NCBI RefSeq assembly: GCF_013204795.1
Contig: NZ_JABMKW010000020.1
Location: forward strand, 186,001-250,000
Reading direction: 5' to 3'
Source of the DNA: Pedobacter panaciterrae
GTDB lineage: Bacteria; Bacteroidota; Bacteroidia; Sphingobacteriales; Sphingobacteriaceae
Length of the DNA: 64,000 bases
Shown here: positions 28,445-36,858 of the stretch, piece after piece
Layout: each line of letters begins with the position of its first letter
Numbering within the stretch: position 1 is the stretch's first letter
Notes under the pieces: model-generated
What the model saw: only the letters and a program-made list of their open reading frames with translations
Told to the model about the DNA's origin: nothing
Database searches by the model: none
Program-made: the position numbers and the translations under genes

Positions 28445-29248
28445 ATGAACAATAAATTTGATTATTCGGAAGCTGATATTACAATATTTGATAAGGTGAT
28501 CAGCGAATACGGCTGGATCGTATATGAAAATGCGTTAAGCAATGAATTACTTGATGAAATCAATGACTCCCTATTGCCGGCTTATGAAGTAAGGCATAAG
28601 ATACAGCAGGCCAATGGCATTGCGCAAAATATGGATGGCACCTTACATCACTTGGTGGAGAAGGAGCTGTTTACATTAAAATTTTTAGAACAAAAGTATG
28701 CACATGAGCAAATTATACATTTCTTAAAAGGCAATTACATTTTGAATTCATTAGGAGCGGTAATTAATGTAAGAAACGCACAACCGTATGTTCAGAATGT
28801 TCATCGGGATGTTAGAACTTTTACAGGATCATTTAAGCTAATGATTCAAATGATGGTTATTCTTGATGATTTTACTGTAGAAAATGGCGCAACATACATG
28901 CTTACCGGATCGCATAAGCATGATAAAAAGCCTGACGACCAATATTTTTATGACTATGCGGACAGAGCAGTAGCAGGAAAAGGCAGCATTATTTTATTTG
29001 ACGCTAACCTATGGCATGCTGCAGGTAAAAATTATACAGACAAGCCAAGAAGGACCCTTACAATGGCCTTTACAAAACCGTTTATGAAACAACAGCTGGA
29101 TTATCCAAGATTATTAGGCTATGAGTTCGGTGAGGAACTTAATGACCACCTCAGGCAAGTTATAGGCTATAATGCAAGAACGCCTACGGATCTGTATGAG
29201 TATTATCAGCCAGTTCATAAAAGAATGTACCAAAGGGGACAGGAATAG
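28445..29248 (+). CDS. Phytanoyl-CoA dioxygenase (PhyH) family oxygenase
   Basis: 267 residues with a cupin-like double-stranded beta-helix. The Fe(II) triad is visible as H120-x-D122 (NVHRDVR) and H191 (LWHAAG), with R202/R203 (KPRRTL) in place to bind 2-oxoglutarate. PhyH enzymes hydroxylate small molecules or carrier-bound substrates using O2. It sits between the two FemAB-like genes with short gaps, so it may hydroxylate the acyl or amino-acid group they transfer. That is inference from context. Confidence 0.87.
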   Translation: MNNKFDYSEADITIFDKVISEYGWIVYENALSNELLDEINDSLLPAYEVRHKIQQANGIAQNMDGTLHHLVEKELFTLKFLEQKYAHEQIIHFLKGNYILNSLGAVINVRNAQPYVQNVHRDVRTFTGSFKLMIQMMVILDDFTVENGATYMLTGSHKHDKKPDDQYFYDYADRAVAGKGSIILFDANLWHAAGKNYTDKPRRTLTMAFTKPFMKQQLDYPRLLGYEFGEELNDHLRQVIGYNARTPTDLYEYYQPVHKRMYQRGQE

Positions 29249-29306
29249 TTAAGTCGTTTTGGAATCATTCCAAATACATCAATCCCATTGTTAACCTATT
29301 TTCAAA

Positions 29307-30281
29307 ATGCAAAATCAACATTCAAATAAAATGAAGTCTATTGGAGGATATCTAGAATTACAATTGTCCAGAGGTGAGGAATTTTATCCCTCGCTAATAA
29401 AATTAAATACTGGTAGGAATGCATTTGAATATATTCTCAAAGTAAAGCGATACAAATTGGTTCACATACCTTATTATACCTGTGAGGTGATGTTGGAGCC
29501 ACTTAAGAAGCTGGGTGTTCAATTTCAATATTATACTATTGACGAAAATATGGATCCGGTTCTCGATTTCGAGGTAGGTCCTGATGACGGTCTGCTGTAC
29601 ACAAATTATTTTGGACTAAAACAGGATACCGTTATAAGGCTAAGTAAGCTTTTCGAAAATCTGATAGTAGATAATTCCCAGGCTTTTTTTTCTGAGCCAT
29701 TGGAGGGCGTGGATACTTTTTATTCCTGCCGAAAGTTCTTTGGTGTACCAGATGGGGCCTATCTTCAATGCACTAGTGATGTAAGACTAAAGCTAGAGAA
29801 AGATGTTTCGGTAGACAGATTTTCCCATCTGATAAAAAGTATTGACATGGGGATTGAAAGCGGGTACGAAGATTTTATTGTAAATAATGTTGTCCTTTCC
29901 AACAATCCAATACGTAAAATGTCTTCTTTATCTCAGTCGATTTTATCAGGTATAGATTATAAAGCGTGTAAATACAGAAGAAATTCGAACTTCATGTACC
30001 TTCATGATTTTCTGGAGAGTTATAACGACTATTCATTTGATGCGTCTTCTGTAAATGGACCGATGATCTATCCACTGCTAATCTCTTCTACCGAAATTAG
30101 AAACAAGCTATTTGAAAAAAGAATCTATGTGGCTACATACTGGCCAAATGTTCTGGAATGGACTACAAAAAAGATGTATGAATATTATTTAACAACGCAT
30201 CTTATCGCGATACCAATAGATCATCGGTATACCCATTCTGAAATGAAACGCATACTGAATGTATTAAAAACAATATTATGA
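29307..30281 (+). CDS. Atypical DegT-fold PLP protein
   Basis: 324 residues, shorter than normal DegT aminotransferases (~370-400). It keeps recognisable landmarks: LNTGRNAFEYIL (about 33-44) at the phosphate site, Asp122 in VDNSQAF for the pyridine nitrogen, and Lys143 in SCRKFFGVPDG in place of the Schiff-base lysine. The surroundings differ from the two other DegT proteins in this window. It could be a sugar aminotransferase or a PLP enzyme with another reaction. The following gene overlaps by 4 bp (ATGA), so the pair is translationally coupled. Residue 9 is an alternative start. Confidence 0.72.
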   Translation: MQNQHSNKMKSIGGYLELQLSRGEEFYPSLIKLNTGRNAFEYILKVKRYKLVHIPYYTCEVMLEPLKKLGVQFQYYTIDENMDPVLDFEVGPDDGLLYTNYFGLKQDTVIRLSKLFENLIVDNSQAFFSEPLEGVDTFYSCRKFFGVPDGAYLQCTSDVRLKLEKDVSVDRFSHLIKSIDMGIESGYEDFIVNNVVLSNNPIRKMSSLSQSILSGIDYKACKYRRNSNFMYLHDFLESYNDYSFDASSVNGPMIYPLLISSTEIRNKLFEKRIYVATYWPNVLEWTTKKMYEYYLTTHLIAIPIDHRYTHSEMKRILNVLKTIL

Positions 30282-31825
30282 GCGAAAGTATATTTTTAAG
30301 GCCCCTCGCGCTTGAGGATGCGATGACATCCTATAAATGGCGAAATAATCCTGAGATATGGAAGTATACACCTTTCAGCCCATCGGGACAAATCACATTA
30401 AAAGTGGAGAGGGATTGGCTAAGGGGCGTTTTAAAGCGAACTGACCAAAAAAGATTTGCCATCTGCTTAACAGATAGCAAGAGATATATCGGGAATGTGC
30501 AATTGCTTGACATCTCAGCGCAACAGGCCGAATTTCATCTTTTTATAGGTGATTCAAGCTGCTGGGGCAAAGGGATCGGAGAAAAGGCAACAGCACTTAT
30601 TCTTGATTATGCTTTCTCTACCCTAAACCTGAAAAAGGTAATACTTGAAGTAAATAAAGAACATAATGCAGCCATCAGAATATATAGCAAACAAGGTTTT
30701 GTTGGTATCCCAGGTAGTGATAAATATCTGAAAATGGAAGTAATAAAAGAGGATTATATAACTAAAAATAATTTACCGGGCATGAAGTACATCGTTAAAC
30801 TTGAACAAGAAACCGAGTGGAAAGCGCTTGTAAAAAGGGCTTTGAAATATGATTTTTATCATTCATGGACCTATCATTCATTGGATAACACCTCTGGAAT
30901 CCCAATGCTGTTTGTATATGAAGAAGGCAGTGATTTTATTGCTATCCCATTATTGAAAAGAGATATTCAGGATTCTGAATACTACGATATGAGTTCGGTA
31001 TATGGTTATAGCGGTCCGATTTCAAATAAGGATTTTCACAAGCTTCCTTCAGATTTTGTATATAATTTCAGGAGTAGTTTTCTGGACTTTTTAAAGAATG
31101 AAAAGATCGTTACCGTATTTTCCCGACTGCATCCGTTCTTTGATCAGACAGAACTAATGAGGGATTTTGGAGGAGTAGTTGACAATGGAAAAGTAGTGGT
31201 GCTGGATCTAAGCCTTCCTATAGAGCAGCAGAGAAGCGCTTACCAGGAAAGGGTATTAAGAAAGATCAGGACCTTGAGAAAAAAGGGGTATTATGTTAAG
31301 GAAGCCAGTACTACAGAAGATGTAAAAACCTTTAGTACCATCTACACTTTAAACATGCTCAGGGTAGATGCCTCAAACGCCTATTATTTTGATGAAGAAT
31401 ATTTTAGGCGCTTGCTTGATTCAGAAGAATACGATGCAAAGTTATTCTTCGTGTATGATCAAAATGATTACCCGATATGTGGTGCAATAGTGGTCATCAC
31501 AAACGGGATCATGCAGGCACATTTATTGGGGACCAGAAAAGAATACCTGATGGATTCTCCTGCCAAATTGTTAACAGAAGAAATTACGATTGTTGGGCGA
31601 CGGCTTGGTGTGAAATATTACAATCTGGGCGGAGGCTTAGGCTTTAAAGAAGATTCTTTGTTCAGGTGGAAAGCTAATTTTTCCAATCTCACTTTCAATT
31701 ACCATAGCTGGCGGTTCATCGCCAATCCGGAAGTATACACCTCTATGTTGTCTCAACATGAAATCGATCTCAACTCTGATGTTGATTTCTTCCCACTTTA
31801 TAGATTGCAAGCTAGCAAAGCTTAA
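30278..31825 (+). CDS. GNAT acetyltransferase fused to a FemAB-like transferase (copy 2)
   Basis: 515 residues. Residues 1-~155 are a RimJ/PseH-type GNAT N-acetyltransferase (IFLRPLALEDAMTSYKWRNN at the start; acetyl-CoA loop in GKGIGEKATALILDYAF; NAAIRIYSKQGFV at the end). Residues ~169-515 are a full FemAB-like unit paralogous to the 27.4-kb protein: YDMSSVYGYSGPISN against YDMTSVYGYAGPISN, and LGGGLGFKEDSLFRWKANFS against LGGGVGGKEDSLFKFKSHFS. An in-frame ATG at 30782 (residue 169) falls exactly at the domain boundary, so the second unit could also be made alone. The coupled DegT protein upstream would make the amino group that the GNAT acetylates. Confidence 0.85.
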   Translation: MSESIFLRPLALEDAMTSYKWRNNPEIWKYTPFSPSGQITLKVERDWLRGVLKRTDQKRFAICLTDSKRYIGNVQLLDISAQQAEFHLFIGDSSCWGKGIGEKATALILDYAFSTLNLKKVILEVNKEHNAAIRIYSKQGFVGIPGSDKYLKMEVIKEDYITKNNLPGMKYIVKLEQETEWKALVKRALKYDFYHSWTYHSLDNTSGIPMLFVYEEGSDFIAIPLLKRDIQDSEYYDMSSVYGYSGPISNKDFHKLPSDFVYNFRSSFLDFLKNEKIVTVFSRLHPFFDQTELMRDFGGVVDNGKVVVLDLSLPIEQQRSAYQERVLRKIRTLRKKGYYVKEASTTEDVKTFSTIYTLNMLRVDASNAYYFDEEYFRRLLDSEEYDAKLFFVYDQNDYPICGAIVVITNGIMQAHLLGTRKEYLMDSPAKLLTEEITIVGRRLGVKYYNLGGGLGFKEDSLFRWKANFSNLTFNYHSWRFIANPEVYTSMLSQHEIDLNSDVDFFPLYRLQASKA

Positions 31826-31855
31826 TCTCTCTTCATCTATTTAACGTTTAATGAC

Positions 31856-33808
31856 ATGAAAAAAATTCTATTTTGCGAAAAAGTGTACTCCAGGTGGCTG
31901 ATCCTTTTAATTGATCAGTTCATTGTAACAATCGCTCTTGCTGCATCATTAATGATTATACAAAAGGAGAGTTTTAATGAAATGTTTAACAGCAAATTTT
32001 TCCTTTATCTGATCGTTTACAATATAATCACAATGGTGGTTTTTGTAAGTATGAGAATACACACCGGGATAATCCGATACTCTAGTGTTGACGATATTTT
32101 CCGTGTCTTTAAAGCTGTGCTGTTAGCTAGTTTGCTATTTGAGATAGTGGCTTACCTGTTTTTATCCTCTTATTTTGGATTCAATAATCATTGGTTTGTT
32201 CCTATGCTTATCATTAATTTTTTTATCTCTGCCTCGATGCTTATTGCACTAAGGATAACTGTGAAACAATTGTTCCATTACCTTCAAGATCTGGAAGTTG
32301 TTTCTAAAGAGGTGTTGCTGATCTATGGAGCTGACAGATCTTCTTTACTGATTAAGCAAGGGTTAGACGCATCTTCAGAAAATAATTTTGAAATATTGGG
32401 CTTTGTTGATGATAATCCTGATCGTAGGAATAAACACATAGAACAAAAAAGAGTATACGGTTCTCATTCTATTCAGTACTTGAAAAATAAATATGGAGTG
32501 GAGAAGATGATTGTAATGGAGGATTGTATAAACATTGAAGGAAGGAAACTTGCAATAGAAAAGTGTATGGAATGTGGAATAAGAGTTATTTCAGTACCCG
32601 CTTCAAATTATTGGTTAAAGGGCAAACTGAGGTTAAGTCAACTCCCTGATTTAAGAATTGAAGACCTTTTACAGCGCGAACCTATTAACATGGAAGGAGA
32701 AAATATTAAAGCTGAACTTAAAGGCAAGAGGATTTTAATTACCGGTGCTGCAGGCTCCATAGGGTCAGAGATTGTTCGTCAAGTGTTGAGGTGTAATCCA
32801 CAATTATTGATTCTTTGTGATCAGGCAGAAACACCACTTCACGAAATGCAGTTAGAAATAGAAGATAATTTTAAAGATAGTGTTTGTGAATTGTTTATCG
32901 TAAATATCCAAAATTATGGAAGGCTTAAAAGCTTGTTTGAGACGTACAGGCCGGAAATAATATTCCACGCAGCAGCTTTAAAACATGTGCCAATGATGGA
33001 GCATAACCCGTCGGAGGCCATTTTGACTAACGTGATGGGCACCAAAAATCTTGCTGATCTGGCAATTGATTATGATGTAGAAAAATTCATAATGATATCT
33101 ACAGATAAAGCTGTTAATCCAACAAATGTGATGGGGGCATCGAAGAGGATCGCAGAAATCTATATTCAGTCGCTTCAAAATTATCAAACTGATGTGGTTC
33201 ATAGAACAAGGTTTATCACTACCCGGTTTGGAAATGTGCTGGGGTCAAACGGGTCAGTTGTTCCACGATTTAGGGCGCAAATTGAAATGGGAGGGCCTGT
33301 TACGGTAACCGATCCAAACATAACAAGATATTTTATGACGATTCCTGAAGCAGTACAATTAGTGCTGGAGGCATCAGTAATGGGTAAAGGTGGTGAGATA
33401 TTTATTTTTGATATGGGTGAGCCAATCAAAATTTTGAACTTGGCTGTAAATATGATCAAGTTAGCTGGGTTTATGCCTTACACCGATATAAAAATTTGCT
33501 TCACCGGACTAAGACCAGGTGAGAAATTGTATGAAGAGCTGTTGAATAAAACTGAAAAGGTTGTTCCAACTTATCATGAAAAAATTAAGATATCGAATGT
33601 AATTTATTATCCCTACGAATATGTACAACGAAATATAGACGAGTTATTGGCATTGAACTGCTCGAACAATGATAAAGAGGTTGTTCGAAAAATGAAGGAG
33701 ATCGTTCCTGAATATGTTAGTGCAAATTCAACTTATCAGAGTATGGATGTAGTAAATGTGGAAACTGGAGATCTAATGGATGTTAGTGTTGAACCAGGCG
33801 TGAGCTGA
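31856..33808 (+). CDS. CapD/FlaA1-type UDP-sugar 4,6-dehydratase/epimerase, membrane form
   Basis: 650 residues. The N-terminal ~150 residues form four TM helices. A CoA-binding-like Rossmann domain (~155-280) follows. The SDR catalytic domain starts at ITGAAGSIGSEIVRQ (about 293-307) and has STDKAVNPTNVMGASKR near 417-433, where the Met/Lys pattern replaces the Tyr of usual SDRs. This is the PglF/WbpM/CapD type that converts UDP-GlcNAc to the 4-keto-6-deoxy sugar, the substrate for DegT aminotransferases. It therefore fits the three DegT genes of the locus. It is the last biosynthetic gene of the cluster. Confidence 0.92.
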   Translation: MKKILFCEKVYSRWLILLIDQFIVTIALAASLMIIQKESFNEMFNSKFFLYLIVYNIITMVVFVSMRIHTGIIRYSSVDDIFRVFKAVLLASLLFEIVAYLFLSSYFGFNNHWFVPMLIINFFISASMLIALRITVKQLFHYLQDLEVVSKEVLLIYGADRSSLLIKQGLDASSENNFEILGFVDDNPDRRNKHIEQKRVYGSHSIQYLKNKYGVEKMIVMEDCINIEGRKLAIEKCMECGIRVISVPASNYWLKGKLRLSQLPDLRIEDLLQREPINMEGENIKAELKGKRILITGAAGSIGSEIVRQVLRCNPQLLILCDQAETPLHEMQLEIEDNFKDSVCELFIVNIQNYGRLKSLFETYRPEIIFHAAALKHVPMMEHNPSEAILTNVMGTKNLADLAIDYDVEKFIMISTDKAVNPTNVMGASKRIAEIYIQSLQNYQTDVVHRTRFITTRFGNVLGSNGSVVPRFRAQIEMGGPVTVTDPNITRYFMTIPEAVQLVLEASVMGKGGEIFIFDMGEPIKILNLAVNMIKLAGFMPYTDIKICFTGLRPGEKLYEELLNKTEKVVPTYHEKIKISNVIYYPYEYVQRNIDELLALNCSNNDKEVVRKMKEIVPEYVSANSTYQSMDVVNVETGDLMDVSVEPGVS

Positions 33809-33872
33809 GATTGCTGCTTTTAATATCTGTATATCTACCTAGAAATATGCGAAAAAATAAAGGCGAATTTAT

Positions 33873-34970
33873 ATGGGATCAAGTTTTAATGAAATCTCCA
33901 TAATGCAAACCTGTGCAGGAATCAGTTTGTGGTCCTATTGGGACATGGACTTAGTCTGCCGTTTTGCAAATAAGGAGTTTTTTAAATGGTGCGGCAAGAC
34001 TCCTGAAGAATTGTTAGGTATTATAAGCCTAAGAGTTTTGTTTAATGGTAGCTATCATGAACATCACCTGCCATACGTGAATAAGGTTCTGGATGGCCAG
34101 GTCCAAAAGTATAATTCAGAAATTAAGCTGATTAATGGACAGAAATGTTCGGTAACCATCATCTATTATCCTGATGTTGAAAATGGAAATGTAGTCGGTT
34201 TTTTTGCAAACATTTATAATAAAAATTTACCCGGATTGATGGATGAGAAACTTCTGGGCGATCAATTTAACATTAATCATGAAGCAATGCTGGGCCATGA
34301 TACAGCAAGTAATAAGAGCCATCAGATTGCGGATTATCTTGGAACAGTCATTCTGTCTGGTTTTCCCAAGGTTGAGCACCTTTCGATTTTACACAATATT
34401 TCGGTTTCTAAATTGATGCGTGATTTTAAAACCACCTATCAAACAAGCCCCTATCTTTATTTCAGACGCTTGCAAATGGAATTTGCCGAACAGTACATAA
34501 GCAGGACAGGCTGCAGTAAAAAACAGATGGCCTTTATGCTTGGTTTTTCAAATCCTGCAAACTATACATTATGTTATAATCGGTACAAAAGCAGCAAACA
34601 AGAAAAAACAGGCAAACGAACTTTTGTTGCAGATATTGATGAAAAAAATAAAATTCTGATCACTCAATTTCCTTTACCAGTTGCAATGTTTGATCTAAGT
34701 ATGAATTACTTATTGGCATCGGCGCAATGGATGAGAGAATTTGGTTTCCCTGAAGCGGATCCTGTGGGCCTGAATTTTTTTGATGCATTTTCGGAAACCA
34801 GCCCCGACCTGGAAACGCTAAAAAACAAAATAGATAGCGGGAAGATAGAGAATTGTGCAGGGAGCTACGACTTTTACAATAATGGACATTTGATTAAATG
34901 CATCGTAAATCTTTGGCATAATGAAAATAAGGAAGTGAGTGGCGTAATCATTTATGTTGCTTCATTGTAA
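33873..34970 (+). CDS. PAS-AraC-PAS regulator
   Basis: 365 residues in an unusual order. A PAS domain comes first (~8-125: SYWDMDLVCRFANKEFFKWCGKTPEELLG). An AraC-type helix-turn-helix follows (~150-250: VSKLMRDFKTTYQTSPYLYFRRLQMEFAEQYI and KKQMAFMLGFSNPANYTLCYNRYKS, listed in two pieces). A second PAS-like domain ends the protein (~265-365: PVAMFDLSMNYLLASAQWMREFG). The DNA-binding module is thus flanked by two sensory folds, while in most AraC proteins it is at the C-terminus. It is encoded 64 bp after the glycan cluster and may regulate it. Ligands unknown. Confidence 0.8.
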   Translation: MGSSFNEISIMQTCAGISLWSYWDMDLVCRFANKEFFKWCGKTPEELLGIISLRVLFNGSYHEHHLPYVNKVLDGQVQKYNSEIKLINGQKCSVTIIYYPDVENGNVVGFFANIYNKNLPGLMDEKLLGDQFNINHEAMLGHDTASNKSHQIADYLGTVILSGFPKVEHLSILHNISVSKLMRDFKTTYQTSPYLYFRRLQMEFAEQYISRTGCSKKQMAFMLGFSNPANYTLCYNRYKSSKQEKTGKRTFVADIDEKNKILITQFPLPVAMFDLSMNYLLASAQWMREFGFPEADPVGLNFFDAFSETSPDLETLKNKIDSGKIENCAGSYDFYNNGHLIKCIVNLWHNENKEVSGVIIYVASL

Positions 34971-35033
34971 ATTATTGAACATTAAAAGTAAGTTTATGAC
35001 AATCAGTAGGTTCACGTTTTTTTTTCTATTAAA

Positions 35034-35041
35034 TATCTTTG
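35034..35041 (+). promoter_or_regulatory. Candidate -7 element (TAnnTTTG) upstream of the small HTH gene
   Basis: TATCTTTG matches the Bacteroidota -7 consensus exactly. No clear TTG is found at the -33 position, where a T-run lies instead. If used, it would give a leader of about 125 nt. The rest of the 200-bp gap (34971-35170) shows nothing else convincing. Confidence 0.35.
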
Positions 35042-35170
35042 TTTATAAGATGCCCTTAACTGTTTTATTGATGCTCAAATCCTAAGAACTTCTAATTTTT
35101 TAAAACCCTATACGCTACCATTAAGACGTCCCTAACGTTTAATATAAGGATTACTAAATTAACTAAAGTT

Positions 35171-35518
35171 ATGGAACACAATGCCGGAGAGATTGTTGAA
35201 CTAGCTGTTCGACGACAAAACGTAAATATTAGTGAGTTATCCAGGCGTTTACATGTAAACAGGCGAACCTTGTATAATTGGTTTCGACAAAAGAAACTTC
35301 ATACAGATGTGATTTTCGAAATCGGAAAGGTCATAAATTATGATTTCTCACATGATTTTGAAGGTGAACTCAATGGCTTTGGTTTCCAGGAAGACCTTAC
35401 GGTACTTAAGAATGACATTCAATCAGATCATCCGGGATCAGTTTATTATTGGATGGAAAAATATATTGCCTTACTGGAAGACTATAAAAAATTGGTAAGA
35501 AAAAGCTCTTTATCTTGA
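35171..35518 (+). CDS. Small helix-turn-helix protein
   Basis: 115 residues. Residues ~5-45 form an HTH: GEIVELAVRRQNVNISELS, then RRLHVNRRTLYNWFRQKKL. This resembles the Fis-type/terminase-like HTH with a basic recognition helix. The remainder is acidic with a C-terminal helix (~85-112) that could dimerise. It has no sensory domain. The gene ends inside a bidirectional-looking terminator. The regulated genes are unknown. Confidence 0.8.
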   Translation: MEHNAGEIVELAVRRQNVNISELSRRLHVNRRTLYNWFRQKKLHTDVIFEIGKVINYDFSHDFEGELNGFGFQEDLTVLKNDIQSDHPGSVYYWMEKYIALLEDYKKLVRKSSLS

Positions 35519-35530
35519 TAAAGGGCTTTT
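35501..35530. terminator. Intrinsic terminator overlapping the HTH gene stop
   Basis: The 14-base arms 35501-35514 (AAAAGCTCTTTATC) and 35517-35530 (GATAAAGGGCTTTT) pair with one T-G mismatch around TT, followed by a T-run. The stop codon lies at the loop. It can end transcripts from both the HTH gene and the convergent beta-lactamase gene. Confidence 0.85.
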
Positions 35531-35537
35531 TTTATTT

Positions 35538-36260
35538 CTATTGCATACTATTAGTTAGTAAATTTAAGGTGTGATCCAACGCATCCACATGATCCCAGTT
35601 CTGATGACCAGTGATTACAAAGCTTGGATTGGGAAACTTTTGCTTAATCTTATTTATTGTTTTCACCCATTGGGTAAGATTGGCCTCCTGGGTATTGCCT
35701 AAGTCTTTTGCATCTGTACTTTTCACCAGGCAGCCCCCATAAAGTACTTTTTCTTTTTCAAACCAAACGACAATGTTGTCTTTGGTATGACCTTCTCCTG
35801 CATAGTATGTTTGAAGCTCGTATTGACCAAGCGATATTGTTGTATCTCTTTTAAAAGTAAATTCTGCTCGTTTCTTATTGCTTTCTTTTAAAATTTTGTC
35901 AGTTTGATCAGTTGTAAAGGTTTTAGCACCACTATTCTTTAAAAAATCTAACCCTCCAGCTCTATCCTCATGTGAATGCGTGGCAATCTCAATTTTAACC
36001 GTCTTATTATGTTTAACTTTTATGCTATCGAGTAGGGGTTGGAATTGAGAGGTGTCCCAGGGAGCATCAATCATCATCACCCCGTCATTGGTCACTACAT
36101 ACATGCCATTGGCCGGGGTAATGGTCCCCTTATAGGAATTGTAGGATGTGAAAATATAAAAGTCGCCGGTTAAATGTGAAATTTTTAAACCAGGGCTTGA
36201 TTGTCCGAAAATATTTGAAACAAAATAAAGCGAAAGAATGAAAGTAAACAGGTAGCGCAT
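35538..36260 (-). CDS. Subclass B1 metallo-beta-lactamase
   Basis: 240 residues with a signal peptide (~1-20, ending FGQ). All zinc ligands of subclass B1 are present: H95-S-H97-E-D99-R100 (HxHxDR motif), H158 (EGHTKDN), C177 (YGGCLVKS) and H219 (ITGHQNWD). MMIDAPWD and the DLGNTQEAN stretch are also B1-like. In place of the usual GHG at the last ligand it has GHQ. These periplasmic enzymes hydrolyse beta-lactams including carbapenems with two Zn2+ ions. The gene stands alone on the minus strand, and no mobile element flanks it, so it looks like an intrinsic chromosomal enzyme. Activity is not shown by sequence. Confidence 0.9.
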   Translation of the reverse strand: MRYLFTFILSLYFVSNIFGQSSPGLKISHLTGDFYIFTSYNSYKGTITPANGMYVVTNDGVMMIDAPWDTSQFQPLLDSIKVKHNKTVKIEIATHSHEDRAGGLDFLKNSGAKTFTTDQTDKILKESNKKRAEFTFKRDTTISLGQYELQTYYAGEGHTKDNIVVWFEKEKVLYGGCLVKSTDAKDLGNTQEANLTQWVKTINKIKQKFPNPSFVITGHQNWDHVDALDHTLNLLTNSMQ

Positions 36261-36340
36261 AATTAATATAATATATTAGGTATGAGTGCAAACGTTATTT
36301 TGATAAAAAAATTTTAAATTGCACCATTAGAAATCCAAAA

Positions 36341-36775
36341 ATGAAAACATACATTTTAATAATATTGTTTTGCCTAGGTGTTAATACATTCGCAAACGCA
36401 CAAAAAAAGATTCCAACTGCTCAAGAATTGACTGTTAAAAATATAGATGAGCTGAATGAAAGGTTAGAACTGAGTCCAACTCAGAAAAGTGTGATATATA
36501 ATTACGTATTTGACATGTATCGCCAGCAACTGGAACTTGTGAAAAAGCAACAGGCGGGCTCATCTAAGGAAGAAGATGTAACCAGATTTTATAAGTTTCA
36601 AAATGAAACAAATGATAATATTAAAAATATTTTAAAAGGGGATCAGATAGCTGAATTTGATAAGTTACAAGAGGAGCGTTTAAACGGAGACAATAAGAAA
36701 AAGAAGGGAAAAAAGGGGAAAAATAAAGAAGAAGAGCCAGTAACCGGTATATCTGGACTTAAGTCGCAAAATTAA
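36341..36775 (+). CDS. Small secreted protein with Spy/LTxxQ-like region
   Basis: 144 residues with a signal peptide (~1-20, ending ANA). A helical region contains ELSPTQKSVIYNYVFDMYRQQLE, reminiscent of LTxxQ-motif (Spy/CpxP-like) periplasmic helices; I split no longer motif here. The C-terminus is strongly basic (KKKKGKKGKNK near 123-133). Probably periplasmic, of unknown function. A short hairpin with a T-run follows. Confidence 0.7.
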   Translation: MKTYILIILFCLGVNTFANAQKKIPTAQELTVKNIDELNERLELSPTQKSVIYNYVFDMYRQQLELVKKQQAGSSKEEDVTRFYKFQNETNDNIKNILKGDQIAEFDKLQEERLNGDNKKKKGKKGKNKEEEPVTGISGLKSQN

Positions 36776-36790
36776 CAGTTGTTAACTGTT
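36774..36790 (+). terminator. Short stem terminator after the small secreted protein
   Basis: AACAGTT (36774-36780) and AACTGTT (36784-36790) pair around a 3-base loop, followed by TCTTTTTTC. The stem is only 7 bp but the T-run is good. It overlaps the stop codon of the preceding gene. Confidence 0.6.
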
Positions 36791-36858
36791 TCTTTTTTCT
36801 TGAATTTCTCTTTACATCTGAATGTTGAAATAATTTAGCGGCTAATAACCAACCCTTC

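Noticed and set aside
35538..36260. Mobile resistance cassette for the beta-lactamase
   Set aside because: No insertion sequence, integron site or unusual composition flanks the gene; it shares a terminator with a chromosomal regulator gene.
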